Source: Klebsormidium nitens
Lineage: Eukaryota; Streptophyta; Klebsormidiophyceae; Klebsormidiales; Klebsormidiaceae
Reading direction: 5' to 3'
Assembly (NCBI GenBank): GCA_000708835.1
Contig: DF236965.1
Coordinates: forward strand, 66,700 to 130,699
DNA: 64,000 bases
The translations under genes were made by a program, and so were the position numbers. The notes below the pieces were generated by a model. It was not told the origin of the DNA, did no database searches, and was given only the letters and a program-made list of their open reading frames with translations. Positions 35,573-49,323 of this stretch are shown here, one piece after another. How positions within the stretch are numbered: the stretch's first letter is position 1; each line of letters begins with the position of its first letter.

Positions 35573-38500
35573 TCAGTCCTGGTGCTTGAACTTGAGCTGC
35601 CTCACGTTGGTCATATCTCGGAACGGCGTTCTGCTCGCCAGCCCGTGGCCAGGCGTTCCGACGCTGATGAAAGCTTTCCGCTTAACAGGCGGATGCGGAG
35701 TGGCCGCGACAACGGAAGGCGGCCGAAGCCTCTGCAAGAGAACCATCAGGGAAGCAACCTGCACACAACAGGGGGCTAAAGTTGTCAGCGACCCGCACTC
35801 GCCTTTCGTTAGCGTTCGGAGGGTCTCAATTGGACTCCTTTTGCCGCACTCACTAAGCTGGTCAATCCTGTGGTCGACTCGTAAGGTTCTGTTGCATTTT
35901 CGGAGACCCCCATCTGATCCGGCTGTCACGATATGAAAGCGAAAGGGGATCCCTCCCAAGTCTCTGACTCCTCTTACGTTTACTTATCGTGCTCACTGGT
36001 TCAATAATTCAACCGAGGGTCCAGTGGGTCTGCCTCGGAACGCGTTTTATTTCCGTGTCCTCTCCTCAAGATCAACTGGTGAAGCACCAACATCAGGAAT
36101 ACTGGACCGCCTATAACAGTTGGAAAGCACCGAGAGAACCGAAAGAGTCTCCCCACCTGTTTTGAGGACCCAGTTGGGCGGGGATCCAGTTGCACCTTCC
36201 GCGACAGAATAGACGCGATCGACTCCAAACGGAACACGATCTCAGGCATCGCACGGACAGTCTGCATCGCATCAAACAAGAAGTTTCACAAGGTGGTCGG
36301 TTGAAAAGAGAGCAGCTTGGGAAGGGGCTCGAGAAGCGCAGCAGGATGCGAACGTAGTCGAGATCTTTGAAGGCTTCTGGTATAATCGTGCACTTGAAAA
36401 CCTTGGTTTCTCAAACGACGAAGCCAAGACGAAGGGCATTTTGCATGAAGCTGGGAAACCTGAGCAAGCCCTGGCGAGAATCCTACGACTTTACTTGCTT
36501 CTCTAGGATTTCGGCGGGCTTTTTATCAAACTTGCCCACTTCAGCTTGGAGCCGAGAAATCTATCAAGATACGCAGTCTCACCTCTGCCCGCTCCGCGTC
36601 CCGGCAGATGAGGAGCAGCGTCTCCAGCGCGAGGTTGAAGACGTCTTCCTTGTCCCGGTACATTTGGAGCTGCAACAAGTTCAACAATTCAACGCGTGTC
36701 AAACATGGGTGCCCAGGCTCTGAACCCCTGAGGATAAAACCTTCAACACGAGCAAGCGCAAGAAGACACAGGCTTGGACTCAATTGCACCAGGTTAATGA
36801 AAGGTTCCGCTTGGAACGAGACTGAGCACCAAACTCCTCCCTAACACCGCAATGTGTCGCGCTCCGAAAATGATGATTAGGCAATGCTGACAAGTTCAAA
36901 AGAAACCGTCGCGCCAACCCCCGGGAGGTCTTACCTGCTCCACCAGAATGTTGACGCAGTCGGGGGCTTCGACCACGTAGCCTATCAGCGACCGGTGCTT
37001 GCAGAGGTTGCGGATGATGCTCAAGCCGTGCCTGCAAAGGATCGAAGACGTCAAGATCGAAGACACTAGCTATGAGACCTCTAAATGTCGTCGTACAACC
37101 ATGCAAAGTGAGGACGACAAAGCTCAGTTCAGAGCATGGATGTGAAATCTGGAATCCATAACAGAAACTTGCATCTGAGTCTGGTCAAGTGTTAGGATTC
37201 GACCTCAACCGGAAATCGTCCTGCCCCTTTCCAGCTTGCAAGTGATTGAGTGCGCTACCTCGTTGTGCCAAAGCGTACGCTACAGCTCGTCCCGGTTAAA
37301 AGTGCTCAAGGCAAGCGCGGAGACCACGCAAAGTCTGCAACGGGCCCTCGCATCCCCCTACAACGTACATGAAGCCGTATCGCACCGAAAGTGCAGTCAG
37401 TATGTTTCACCTGAGCAGCTGCAGGTGCGGTGTGCTCCGGTTGCAGGATTGGATGAAGCGCAGCAGCGTGGGCACCGCCGAGTTGGCCGCAATGCGCTCG
37501 CAGCACACCGGGGACAAGCGGGTCGACATGTCTGGACGCAAACAGAGGAAGAGTGGGTCAGGCACCGTTTCCGGGAAGAGAAAGCATATCACTACCAGAC
37601 GGGGAAACTGATTTGTGAGAGTGTCAGGCTGCGCGGCAGCAATCAGGCGACACTCTATGATGTTTGTTGCTGGAGAGATAAGAGCTGTAGGAAGGGAGGC
37701 TCTATAACGCTGACCACACACGTTGCAAGGCATTCGAGAGCAGTTCTTGATGAACAAAATGACGTATGTTAAGAACCGAAGATGAGTGGGCTCCGGGGTT
37801 GGATGCACGTCCTTGGTCTCCTCTGCTGAAGCCTCAACAAGGTATGCCGACGACGCCTTCAGGATGAGCGGAACGGTCAAAGTAGCGACTCGTTGAGCTC
37901 ACCTATCGCGGCGCATGCGTGCAGCGCGTGCGAGACTTGTTTGGACGCGAGCAGCACGCGCAGTGCGGCGGTGGTGCGGCTGCCCAGCGTCATGGGCTCC
38001 TCCAGCCGGGCCGTGGCGCGCGCGATGCGCTGCCGGGCCGCGCGCTCGCGCTTGCTGGTCGCGCGACGGACCACGTGACCCCGCCAGAGAGCCTGCGTGG
38101 AGGGGACAGTTTGAACATTGCAAATCTGAGGGGAAAAATCTATTTCGATCCGAGAGTGAAGACCAAGACACTGAGGTTAGATGAAAACCCGAAGCAGATA
38201 TGAGGGACCCACAATATGTTAGTACGATGCAAAAACCTGCTTTAGGACTGCACACTTGAAAGCCTTCACAGAGTCTTTCAAATTGCTTACAAACATGCGT
38301 TTTCACGAGGGTCAAAGCTCCTTTAGACACCACCATACCGTACCAATTCGGAATGCCGGAGAATTTGACGGTGAAACATACGCACACTTGACACTTCCTG
38401 GAACGATCTCAAACGGTTTGCCGCATTTCAATCTCTGTTTCAGCCGTCCCCTCACCTGCAGACGGAGAACCGCCGCTCGCAGCCTGACAAACCGCGCGCG

Positions 38501-41500
38501 CACCAAGGCCGCCCTGACCGCCCTCTGTATCACCACCGCGGCCGCCAGCCGCCGCTCTCTCCACTCACGTGTCGCCACGTGTCTCCGCCACGCCCGCTGC
38601 ACCTTGATCGCGGCCCGGCCCGCTGTCGTCATCGCGGCGTCGCGCGCGAGCTGTCGTCGCGTCAGCACCCCGCGCCACCGTGCTTGCAGCCGGATCACTG
38701 CACACCGCACCTTCGCCCAGTCCCTGCACGCCCGTCTCGTCTTCCAAGCGGATTGGATAACCACCGCCGCGGCTCGTAACAACAGGTAACGCTGACGTAC
38801 CACGTGACGTCGCCAGGTGGTTTGGATGCACATCGCTGCGGTTCGCTCGGCCCGAAGCCGGGAAAGCGCCTTCTGGGCGACCTTTCTGCGCCACAGGCTC
38901 TGCACCACGACTGCCCGACTGTGCGGACGCCTCAACTCCCGCCGCGCGCTCACCCCCCGATAAACCGCTTGAACTCTGATCACCGCTCCCCGCAGCCGAA
39001 GCCAGTTCTTCCTCCCGCGGCCGCCCTTCCACGTGCTCGAAAGCAGAGTCGCGGCTGCATGCCACGCGCGGACTTGCGCGCGCGCGGTCGCCCCTCGCCA
39101 GAGCGCCTGGATTTTGCGCGCCGCCCGCTCGCGCGCAGCCAGCCGCCGGGCTTCCCTGCCCCGCCAAGCGGCCTGAACCGCGATCGCCGCGCTCTTGAGC
39201 CGCTCGTACTCCAAGACCGCTTGGCGCATGCGCACTTGCGCCTGAACCGTAACCACCGCAGCTTTCATTTTCAGGAACGCACGCCTTTGAAGGCAGCCCC
39301 TGAAGCGGGCTTGGATCCTCGTCGCGGCCGCGCAGCGCTTCGACTGCCACACCCGCACGCTCCGCCCCTTCCAGCACGCCTGCACGCTGATCGCCGCTCC
39401 CTTCAAGCGTACAAACCGCGCGCGAGCGAGCGCCCGCCGCGCGCGCGCCTGGCACGTAACAACTGCCCGGGTGAGCTCCCGGTACCGCCGCCTCTCACGC
39501 GCTCCCCGCACGTGCCTCTGGATGCACGTGGCCGCCTCGTGCCAGGCCTGCACCGTCCTGCGAACCCGGAAACCGCGCCACGTGGCTTGAACAACGACGG
39601 CGGCGCGCAAGCGGCGCGCGAGAGCGCGCGCGCACCGGCCCCTCCAGAGGCTTTGAAAAACGACGGTCGCGGCTCGGAGCCGCAAAAAGGACCGTCGCGC
39701 CTGTCGGCTGCGGATGGTTGCTTGCAAGAGCACGATGCGCTGTTTGGCTACCACGAAACTAATCCGCGCAAACCCGCCCCGGACTCTGCTCTGAATGATT
39801 ACAGCCGCACGGATCTGCAAGGCAAGCTCCCGACGGGCCCTGTAGCCCCTCCAGAGGGCCTGGATTGCCCGTGCTCCCTGGTGGGCTCGGGCGACGCTCC
39901 GCCGGACAAGGCCTCCCCGCCTGGTTGCCTGGCAGCACAGGACCGCTTCGGAAAGCGCTACGAACGCCTTCCGCGCGAGGACCATCCGGGTCTGAGCCTG
40001 CAGCCGAACCACCGCTCTCCGAACCTCCTTGAACCGCGTCTTCTGAGCGTACCCCCTAAAGCAGCTCTGGATCGCCACCGCTGCGCTCCTCTTCCCCAAA
40101 TAGCGCGCGCGCGCTTGCGCGCCTCTCCATACTGCCTGGCACACCACTGCCGCGCACCGCAGCTGTCGGAGCCTATTCACAGCCGACCACCTCCTGACGG
40201 CGGCCTGAATCAGAACCGCGCTGCGCACCAGACGCCGGAACCGCTGCCGGTGTGAATAACCCCGCCAGTGGCTCTGGATCGACGCCGCCGCTTTGTGCGC
40301 GCCAGCTAGCGCGCCCCTTGCCACGTGGCCCCTGAACAGGGCCTGGATCCGGACGCCGACTTGCGCTGCTTTGCGTGCAGCGCCTTGCGGACAGCCCAGC
40401 CCCTCACGGACGCTTGGACCAGGGTCACGCTTCGGACGGCTGCCCTGAAGCGCTGGCGCTGTGCGTACACCCGCCAGTGCAGCTGGATCAGCCACGCCGC
40501 AATGTGCGCGCGCGCGAGGGCGAGCCGGGCCACGTGTCCCCTGAACGCCGCCTGAATCCGCACCGCCGCGGCGTCCCGCCTTTGTATTTCTCTCCGCACG
40601 GCCCACCGCCGTACGGACGCCTGGACGAGAGTCACCTTTCGGACGGCCTGCTGGAACCGCCGCACCTCAAGACGCCTCCGCCACCGCCTCTGGATCTCCA
40701 GGGCTGCCCGCCGCGCTCTGCTAACGTCACTCCGGACCACGTGGCCCCGGAACGCCGCCTGGATCGTCAGCGTCGCATGCTTGGTCTGTTTCCAGGCGCG
40801 GACGGCGAGGCCCCGCCGGACGGCCGCTTGAATGGCGACCACTTTGGACACCGCAAGTTGGAACTCCCGCACTTGAACGTGACCCCGCCACCGGCTTTGA
40901 ATCACCACAGCCGCCGCCCGCATCTTTTGGACTTTTTCCCGGACCACCCTTCCTCTCCAGACTGCTTGTATGCACCTTGCCGCACCCCCCTGGACCGCTA
41001 ACTTCCGCCGTGCTGCCCTGCCCCGCCACTGAGCCTGGAAACGGAGCGCCGCACACCGGACGCTAACAAACGCCGCACGCGCGACGTGGGCCCGCCATGT
41101 GGCCTGCAGCCGGCGGATGCCTGCCACGTGGCTCGCGAAGGCCCGCCGCTGGGAGTAGCTCCGCCAGCCCGCCTGGATCCGCACTGCGGCGGCGGTCGCC
41201 CTCCGCTTTTCCTTTCGGACCCGGGCGCCCCTCCACGCTGCCTGAATCCGCACTATGCACTTCCTGGTGCGGAGGAACCGGGTTCTCTCTCGGCGACCTC
41301 GGAGAATCGCTTGCAATGTAACGCAGCTCCTCCTCACTCGGAGGAACGTCGCTTGAGCAGCAAACCGGCGCCACTCCCGCTGTATCCCGACCGCGGCCCT
41401 CTCCATACGCGCCACGTGTCGCCTCGTGCACGCCCCTCTCCAACCCGCCTGGATCCGAACCACCGAAGCTACGGCTCTCGAGTACTGCCGCTTGGCGACA

Positions 41501-44500
41501 CACCCACGCCAGCGCGCTTGCACGGCCGTCGCCGCAAAATGCATCCTTCGAACGATTCCCCTCTGCTTTGCCCCTCGGAACGCAGCCTGGATGAGCACAG
41601 CTGGACCCGTCATTTTCCTTTCGTACACCCGTCGGCGCAGCAGAAGCGCGCGTTCGAGGCCGCGCTGGAGGACACTGGGCAGCACGTGGATCTCCGCAAA
41701 GCGGCGGCGGGCCGCCCACGCGCGGACTGACCGTTGGATGGTGAGGGTCGCAATTTTGAGGGCGGAGAAGGAGCGGCGGGCGAGGAGGCCGCGCCAATGG
41801 GCTTGGAGCCGGGAAGCGGCGGAGGCTGCAGAGAGAAAGAACGAGAAGTGATTCGTAAGGGTATGTACAAGCGGTAGTGCATTGACGAGCATAGTGAGAA
41901 GAAGTACAGCATCGTTCATGCAGTCTGCCTTCTGTTGGGCAGTCCACTACTTTGAAGGCAATTCTGTACTTTTAGTGTTCGGCTCTCTACAACCATCATA
42001 CGTGGCAAGAATGACTCCGTTTTGGTTGAAATCTCGTGCCTTCATTCTAGGTATGCCACGAGTGCAGGTAAGAAAGACTTGATGATGAAGATGCCGTACA
42101 GAAGTTGCACCAAAAGTCCGTTTGACTTGCAGGAATTACCTGCAACCGTTTGAATCTGAGCTTCCTTCGACACGAGGCGGAGTCGCAACAGCCCTCGAGG
42201 ATCGTCAGAATTCGGCCGTAGTATGTAAGACGAGAAGGTAAAAGAGTCAGCTGACCTTTCATATGCAGTTGTGCCCGTGCTTTGCAGCCTCTGAAGGCGG
42301 CTTGGATGCGCCTGGCGGCCGCGATCCAGCGTCGCAGGCAGAGGCCCCGGTGGTGGCGCCGCCAGGCTCGCTGCAGCTGCGTGGCAGCCTGCATCATACG
42401 AAAAACAAGGCCTCAGCTCGCTGGATAGAGGACGAGCAACCTTATACTCAGCGGTGAACGAGCCTTACAAACCCGTTATAGGGACGGAAGACTGTGAGAC
42501 ATCAATACTACACCAAGAAGTACCACTTGAAGGAGCTTTTTGGGGATCCACCCCGTTTTCAGCAACATCATCGACTCTGGCGCCAAATGCAGGAAGAAAG
42601 GCACGCGACAAAAGTAGGACCAGCCGTCAAATCATGCTACCGGTCGCCTTATCCTTTCCCTTCCAATTTTCCTCTCAAGTGTGATTTCAAAGCGAGTCAA
42701 AAAACCCAATAGTTGGAAGGAGGACACGGATAGCGCGACGTGGATTTCTTTACTGGAAAAGTAAGAACCCGGCCCACTTTTTATAAGTCTCTCTGACGGG
42801 CAACCGGTGATTGCCGCTCACCTTAGCCTCCGTCTTGATGTCGAGGAGGCGCGAGCAGAGGAAGGCCACGTAGGTGATGACGATGCGCTCGTTGGGCGCC
42901 AGGTTGCCGTCCGTCATGTCGCTGTGCTCCAATACCTGAATAAAAGCAGCGCCGCGCGTATATCTCAATTGGTTCCCAGTGTTCCAGCACCCAAGATAGC
43001 CTTACGATCGAGCGAGACTGTTAGAGACCCTAAAAGACATGAAGCGGCCTTGTTGAAAAAGTATGAGGAAGAGTTCGTCGTACCTTCGCTTCGTCCGCTA
43101 CCGGCATACCTTTTCTGATTGAGCTCAAACCTTTGAGAGCCTCGATTGGTAGGTATTAGTGAGGCTCAAGGACCTCGTTGGGTTTGCAACGCAGTCAATC
43201 CTGACTTTGACCCCCTCTCAGTATGCACCCTAAATCGGCCTCTGCGCGCTCGCTGAAGAAACCACAACCATGGAAGCTTTCAAGTCTCGCTGAAGAGTCG
43301 GAACTCACCTGCGGCACCCCCCCTAGCTGCGCAACCGCGGCGTGCAGCAGGGCAAAGTTGCGCCTGGCTGCCACGGTCTTGGCGGCCTGCACCGCCGCGC
43401 ACTCGTCATCCCCCGGGCCCGCAGAAAAGCTGGCGCTCCATCCGCTGGCGGACTCGTCCGTCGGTGCCTGAGAAAGTTTTGAACAACAGAGCATGTCAGT
43501 GTCAAGAGAAAGAAGCGAGCAAAGCTATGCAGAGAGAAAGGGAATATGCATTTGAGAAGTTCAAGGATAGATGACTTATCCAAATGGACTCGATCTTCTC
43601 AATCTTCGAGAAAATTGAGTCACTGATGCAATGAAAAGTAAGAATGGTTCTCAGAGCAGAATACGGTACTTCTTTGAGCATTCGGCGCTCGAGCTTCTCC
43701 CAAGCGGACACTGTGGATCAGCGCAGTCTTTCCAAATCCAATCTCGTGAAATACCACCCCGACCACGATGCTCGAACTCTCGGAAAAAACGGTCTTAAGA
43801 ACCGTATGAATAAGCCCTTACCTCTTCTGGTGGGAGCAGCACAGTTTCGGGCGGCGCAAAGATGCCGTCTGGCGGCAGCAGCGCCGGCAGGTAGTGGCTC
43901 ACGAGCAGGCACAGCGCGCGCCCGTCCGCAAAGGACGTCGTGAAGTTGCGGACGGGGACACCGGACCCGCTGCACACCGCCTGCGGACACAGCTTCTTGT
44001 TTGATGGTTGGAGAAGATGGTTGAGAAAGGGCACTGCTCGAGCACCGAAAGCCGGAAACTCGACGACAGACGATGTGTATTAGTGAAGGGGGCTTGCCCG
44101 AAGAGTGGAGAAAGTCTAGCTTTATCCTTTTTTAGGGGTACAGAAAGTAAAGGATAATCTTTGGTGGCAAAGTTGGCACTGCTTTGAAATCGAAGCTGTT
44201 GAGATCCTGGGAGTCCCTGTTTACCTGCGCCCACTGTAACAATAGATCGAGGTGGGTACTGGCCATGTACATGCTGGCGCCCTCGTCGAGGCTGGCAGCC
44301 GGACCCTGCAAGCGTCACAGAATCCTGGTTAGGCGTGAAATAGGACAGTGATTATAAAATGATCTGTCTTATAGCCAACGGAAAGGCAGACTGATCGCCA
44401 GAGAAGGCGCAAAAGAGGTGTTTAGTGAACCTCGGAGTAACCAAACCTAAACAGTGCCACCCAAAGCTAACTTAGGAACGAGCTGGTACTCAATGACCGA

Positions 44501-47500
44501 GGATGCACTAACCAAGGCAACAACGCTACAGGTATACTTCGACTCTGTGTGACCGAAGAAGCAAGGACAGCCACCGTTTGCAGAGCTGAAATGTCTAATT
44601 GTCTTTCTTCCAACCCCATTCGAGGGGGAAATGGCGACGAATCCCGAGAGTCAGAGCAACGCGCAGCAGGCGGGGCCCTACGTGTATGAGCTGATGGATG
44701 CGCCGCTGCTGCCGCACAAGCTCAAGCTCCTCCTTCAGCTTGTCCACGTCGATGAGGGAAGGCATCTGAACCGCAAAATGGCAAGCCAGTGGCAACATCA
44801 GTACCTCAAAGAAAGCAGCCATTGGGTCCCTTTGTGTAAGAAGAGTTTTGAAAGGAAATTCTGGGTAACAGCACTTGACGTATGATATTGAAGCACTTAT
44901 CCCGATCTTTCAGACGTGAAGGTGCTGTGGATGCGTCGGCAGACGAATCCTCATGACAAAGACTCAGAAGCGGTGAGGACAATGGTCAGATACGCCGGTT
45001 GACCGTAGGACCTGCTTCGCGAGTGAATCAAATTCAGAGCCACGATAACCGGAGAAACGATCTCCGCCTACCTGCCAGTGCAGCATGATTTGCCACAGCA
45101 GCTGCAGCGTCCTGTCCCGCTGCCCGTCCACGACGTCAGCAGCCGTCAGCTGCAGCGCGGCCGGCCCGTGCGCGCCCAGAGGTAGCCCGCCGTGCGCGAG
45201 CGTGGCGAGTGCTAGCTGGCAGTTGTGCAGGCAAGCCGCACGGGTGGCGGCCGGAGCTCGGACGTCCTGCGTGTCAAAGGTGGTGCGGGCCATCGGTTGC
45301 GTGCATCGCATTCCGGCCTGTTCTGATGAGGACGGTAGATGGTGCGGACAAATCAGGTTGGAGTGTAGCATGGCAGTGGGAGTATCGGAAAGAAAGGCTT
45401 CGATGATATGTAAAGCATGACGGAGCAGGTCTAGGGTCCGGCAGATTGTAAGGGATGAAGGCAAATGGCTTAAATTGAGTTGGACAAGTAAACGAGAATC
45501 TTAAACGGGAGGTAGCCGAAAAATGGATCAGGTTCCAACATTTAGGATCATATTTGTTTGGACTGAGAAGTTGCTACGCACTTTGTTGCCAACAGCAATC
45601 TTGCCTCTCGACATGCTTTTTGTGGCGGCAGTCGTAGATGTCCAGGCACCAGTCGTCTTCCTGAAAGACGGTGCCATCACGAAAGGCACTAAGCGAAAAC
45701 TCTACGAAGGTCGACGAAGTGACGAGGCCAGAGGGGCGTGGGCTTACCTGGAGCGGCGAAGGGTCACCCGTGAGGAGGTGCGCGAGGCGGGCAAGCCGCA
45801 GGCCGTCCCGCAGGTCCACTGTCAGGTTGCTCACGCGGAAGTCCACCTCGTACACCGCAGCCTGCCAAAATGGGAGCCTCTTTGTACATCATTCCAATCC
45901 TGCCCCTGTGCAAAATGCTGCGCTTCGGCGCCTGCATCTCGCTCTGATCCTTCCAGAAAGCGTCGCTCTGTCTCGAGCAAAGCATCGCGTCCCTCATACA
46001 AGTTGAGTCTCCAGCTTTCACGTCTTCAGGGACGTGTCTGTTTCGGGTCATAGTCTACATGGGGAAGAGACGGCTGTCCAAGAGGGAAACACACGGGCGT
46101 TTACTCACCTGCTCGTGAGTTAGAAGATAACCCAGGGCCGCCAGGTGGCGCAGCACGTCTCCTTCTCCCGAGAGGCACCCCGACAGGAACTCTGCGGCGG
46201 AAAAGCGTATCTTCACTACTCTCGTCCATAGAAACCATTGAGTCAGGTATCGTCCAAAATGCAAGGCAAGAAAAGCGGCGTATCTAAACGGCAACCTCTG
46301 CTTGGTCTAATGTTTATCCATTTCGGCTTAAAGAAGAGTCAATTTGTCGCATGTGTCGAAGCCCGCAGCTCTCGACTTCGTGTTGTAAAAGATAATGGCG
46401 AAAGGAGACGCTACTTACTGTAGCGACTTAATCCAAATTCATTCGACTCGCTTTGTTGACTCACCTCTGACAACGCCAGCGCTGCTCTTGACGTTCGCCT
46501 CCTTCTTGAAGAGGAGCGGCAGCGGCAGGCTGCCCCGTAGTGACTCCTGCACCCGGTCCAAGAGCAGCACCAGCAGCAGGAACTTCTTCAGGATGGATCG
46601 CCCAAAAGCTGCCGTGTACCCAGGCCGGAAGAGACCGTCCACTTGCCTGCAGGGGAAAGAACCGGTCTGGATTACGATTTTTTTCAGGATAGTCGAGCGG
46701 ACGAGTGAAGTAGTAATCACGGAATCGGTGCGCTCCACGTTTAGCTGCCCGGGAATGAATTGATCGCTCTCTTCTCCCTTCATGACATGGGCGCGAAGTT
46801 TGCAGTACTCGGGCACAAACACTTGGCTGCGCAACACGCCATCCTTCGAGAAGCATCCCTTTGCAGTACTTGACAAAGCTGCCTCCCTATTGGCAACGTA
46901 TTCCCCTCCACGCTTGTCAGCTTTTCCTGGTCACAATTTTTGGGTCCACAGGTTCCAATCCTAGCGAAACGCCCAACAAGGAAGACAGAGCCCGACCCGA
47001 TTTCCTCACTTGTTTGAGGCATACTCTGCTGCCAGGTGTGGGTCGTGCAGCAGGCGTGTCTCCACCAGTTCTTGCAGCGCGGCTGGCGAGCCCTCCCTCG
47101 GAAGTCCCCCCAGCACCGCCTCTAGTCCCAGGTGCAGCCAGAATGGCTCGTAGCTCATCACGGCCTGGACGGCTTTGGACCGCAGGGCGACGTCCGTGAT
47201 GAGGGGGCAGCCCTCCAGCATGCGCAGGTGACCCGCGTCAATGTGCTGCAGGAGAATGCTCAGGGCCCGTCAGCACAAAGGCTTTTTGAAACTCAACAAC
47301 ATTAAGCTTGGAAACGAGGTTGTAACTTCCAAACGTATGGGCGCTCCATCAGTGTTCCCGCCCTAGGGAACACTTCTGTTTTCTTGTTGCAAAGAGAGGT
47401 CCACTTCAAAACACGGAGATTATCTGGATGCTAAGAGCCCCTTCCATGCTGGCCTTCAATCGCCCAAGCCCTACGAACATTTGCGTGCATGCCCACGAGT

Positions 47501-49323
47501 TGAAGGGTGAAGAAGTCGGAGCACAAAGGAGCTGACGTACATGCTCCTTGGAGTCATCGTTGGCTCTTGAAGGCACCCACCAAAGCAACCTGTTCCTCAC
47601 CTTCTCCACCTTGATCATGGCCCCCACTGTGCGCTCGTCCCTGGCGTACGCATACCAGATCCTCTGCCGCACCCTTTCCTCGGCCCTCATTCGCCCGAGC
47701 TGCCCCAGGCTCAGGCGCCGGTCTTGCAGCCCCGCCACGCGCACCCCTTCTCCACCCCCCAGAAATGGGAGGGGCTCCGCCAGCAGGTGATTCAGCCACG
47801 CAGTGTACGCGCGCATCTGCTTCTCCATCCAGAGGTCCCCGTGGAAGAAGCTCATGGTCCGCTTCTCAGACGACTGCGACAACCCATGTGCTGGTGGAAG
47901 GGCGGGCTTGTTGCCCTCAGACCGCAGCTTAAGCCGCCTCCGCTGAGTGCTGACGTCAGCAGGGCCCCCAGGGTTCGGGGGACGGGAGCTCGGCACGCTG
48001 CGCCTATGGAGCTTTGTCCTCTTCATGTCTTGCCCTAGAGCTCCGGTGTCTCGGGAGAGGCGCTCTGCCTGCATACCAATGCTGCTGAGGCTTTTGGTAA
48101 TCTCTTGGTCCAGCTTTCGGCAATCCAGGTCCTCTTCGCGAGCAGCCTCCCCGTCCTCCCCACTGTCGCTGTCCTCTTGCTCGACGTACAGCTGGCGCTT
48201 CACGCTCAGGGGACGAGCAGCCACACGAGGGGCCTTCTCTACCTTTGCAACCCCCTTATTGGCCCCAACTGTTAAGCGGTCACCTGAGCTATTAACAGGG
48301 CCTTCGCTGCAGCTATCCTCTGCCAAGACATCCTCCCCATGCCGTGACTTTGCAACTTCTTCAACAGTGCCTGCAGACCGCTCTCCTGCCGGCTCTGCTT
48401 CGTAACAATGGTGTGTGTCTGTACTTTCCTTAGCGGAAAGCTCAGATACAGAGACCGACAGCTCAGGTTCAGCCGCTAGCAAACTCCTGCTTCTAGCCTC
48501 GGCTTGCAAGGAACGCTTCCCCAAAAGTGCTAAGAAGCGGGGATTCTGACGGCCTAGCTTTGGGGAGTGTGGCTTGGTGCCAATGGGCTTTGGCAGCCTG
48601 GGGGCCAGGGGTCGCACATTCGAAGAAAGTAGCCCCAGGGGCTTGTGCGGGCTGCTTGCACTGCTCAGCTTTGAAACTTTCCGAGACTGCAGCGAAGACA
48701 GGCGACATTCGGGTTAGCTTTGGGCATCCGAGATTTGAACCAAGTCCGCTGCGTAGCAGTCGGTGCCTACAGCGTCCTTCTGCAGGTGCAAGTCTGTTGC
48801 TAGTTACTCTGACTATGTGTTGTGAGACAGTGCAATGAATGCATCCAAAGCTACTGTTGGCAAGGGAAAGAGGCTGCAAAGAATTCAAAGTGAGGACTTA
48901 CCAAAGATAAGATGAAGATGAGTCTCTTACCTTGTACATGGTGCCTGTTCCCAGTAGCACCACCTGCAGCCGGTGCCTTCCCTGCCATTTGAACGTGAGC
49001 GTCTCTCTGCATCTGCCTGGCTGCGTAGGCTCCCAGGTTATCCTTACGAGTACACTGCTGTCTGGGCCCAGGATGACGCTCCAAGGCTGCCCTGGGCGTG
49101 CATGCCGCTGGAACGCAGGATTGGCCTCACTCTCATGCAGGAAGAAGCCTTTGGATCGGGGCACGCTATCCTCCTGCACTTCCTGTGTCAGCAGGCCGCC
49201 GTTTCTGATCGCCAGTACTGCGCTGACCTGGCTGCCAATGACTCCCTCCCCAAAATCGATCTGGGGGACACCAGAGAACTGCTCAAGCCTAAGGGCAGGC
49301 AAAATGTCCTCCTCACTCCCCAT
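35573..49323 (-). CDS. ASPM: Abnormal spindle-like protein (ASPM), CH domains plus IQ array
   Basis: A spindle-pole/microtubule protein that binds calmodulin through IQ motifs. Minus-strand exons: 49323-48931, 48686-47601, 47245-47010, 46646-46465, 46191-46109, 45861-45748, 45266-45072, 44765-44682, 44305-44225, 43980-43822, 43467-43309, 42935-42822, 42388-42256, 41825-38456, 38092-37903, 37531-37411, 37031-36935, 36669-36583, 36261-36157, 35731-35573. That gives about 2,380 residues. Exon 1 is an ASH domain (FGEGVIGSQVSAVLAIRN to LQVVLLGTGTM). Exon 2 is a charged linker, then DLWMEKQMRAYTAWLN. Exons 3-12 carry the calponin-homology region (VRNFTTSFADGRALCLLVSH, LEHSDMTDGNLAPNERIVIT). Exon 13 starts the IQ array, about fifty motifs in all, mostly in the 3,370-base exon 14. 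The last six exons are armadillo-like (RHGLSIIRNLCKHRSLIGYV) and end TPFRDMTNVRQLKF. Exon 14 holds two bases too many for an open frame; see findings. Confidence 0.92.
40142..40764 (-). repeat. Three copies of a 69-residue triple-IQ unit within ASPM
   Basis: The IQ core at the head of each unit (IQAAFRGHV, IQAAFRGHVAR, IQALFRGHVAR) ends on the plus strand at 40764, 40557 and 40348. Each unit holds three IQ motifs in the same order: an IQAxFRGHV motif, an IQxxWR motif, and a VxLVQASVRxWAVR-type motif. The unit length is 207 bases between the first two heads and 209 between the second and third. Confidence 0.8.

Noticed and set aside
38804-40255. 483-codon open frame on the plus strand opposite the ASPM IQ exon
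   Set aside because: It is the GC-rich complement of the IQ-coding strand. The minus strand shows dense IQ motifs while the plus translation is low-complexity Pro/Arg/His.
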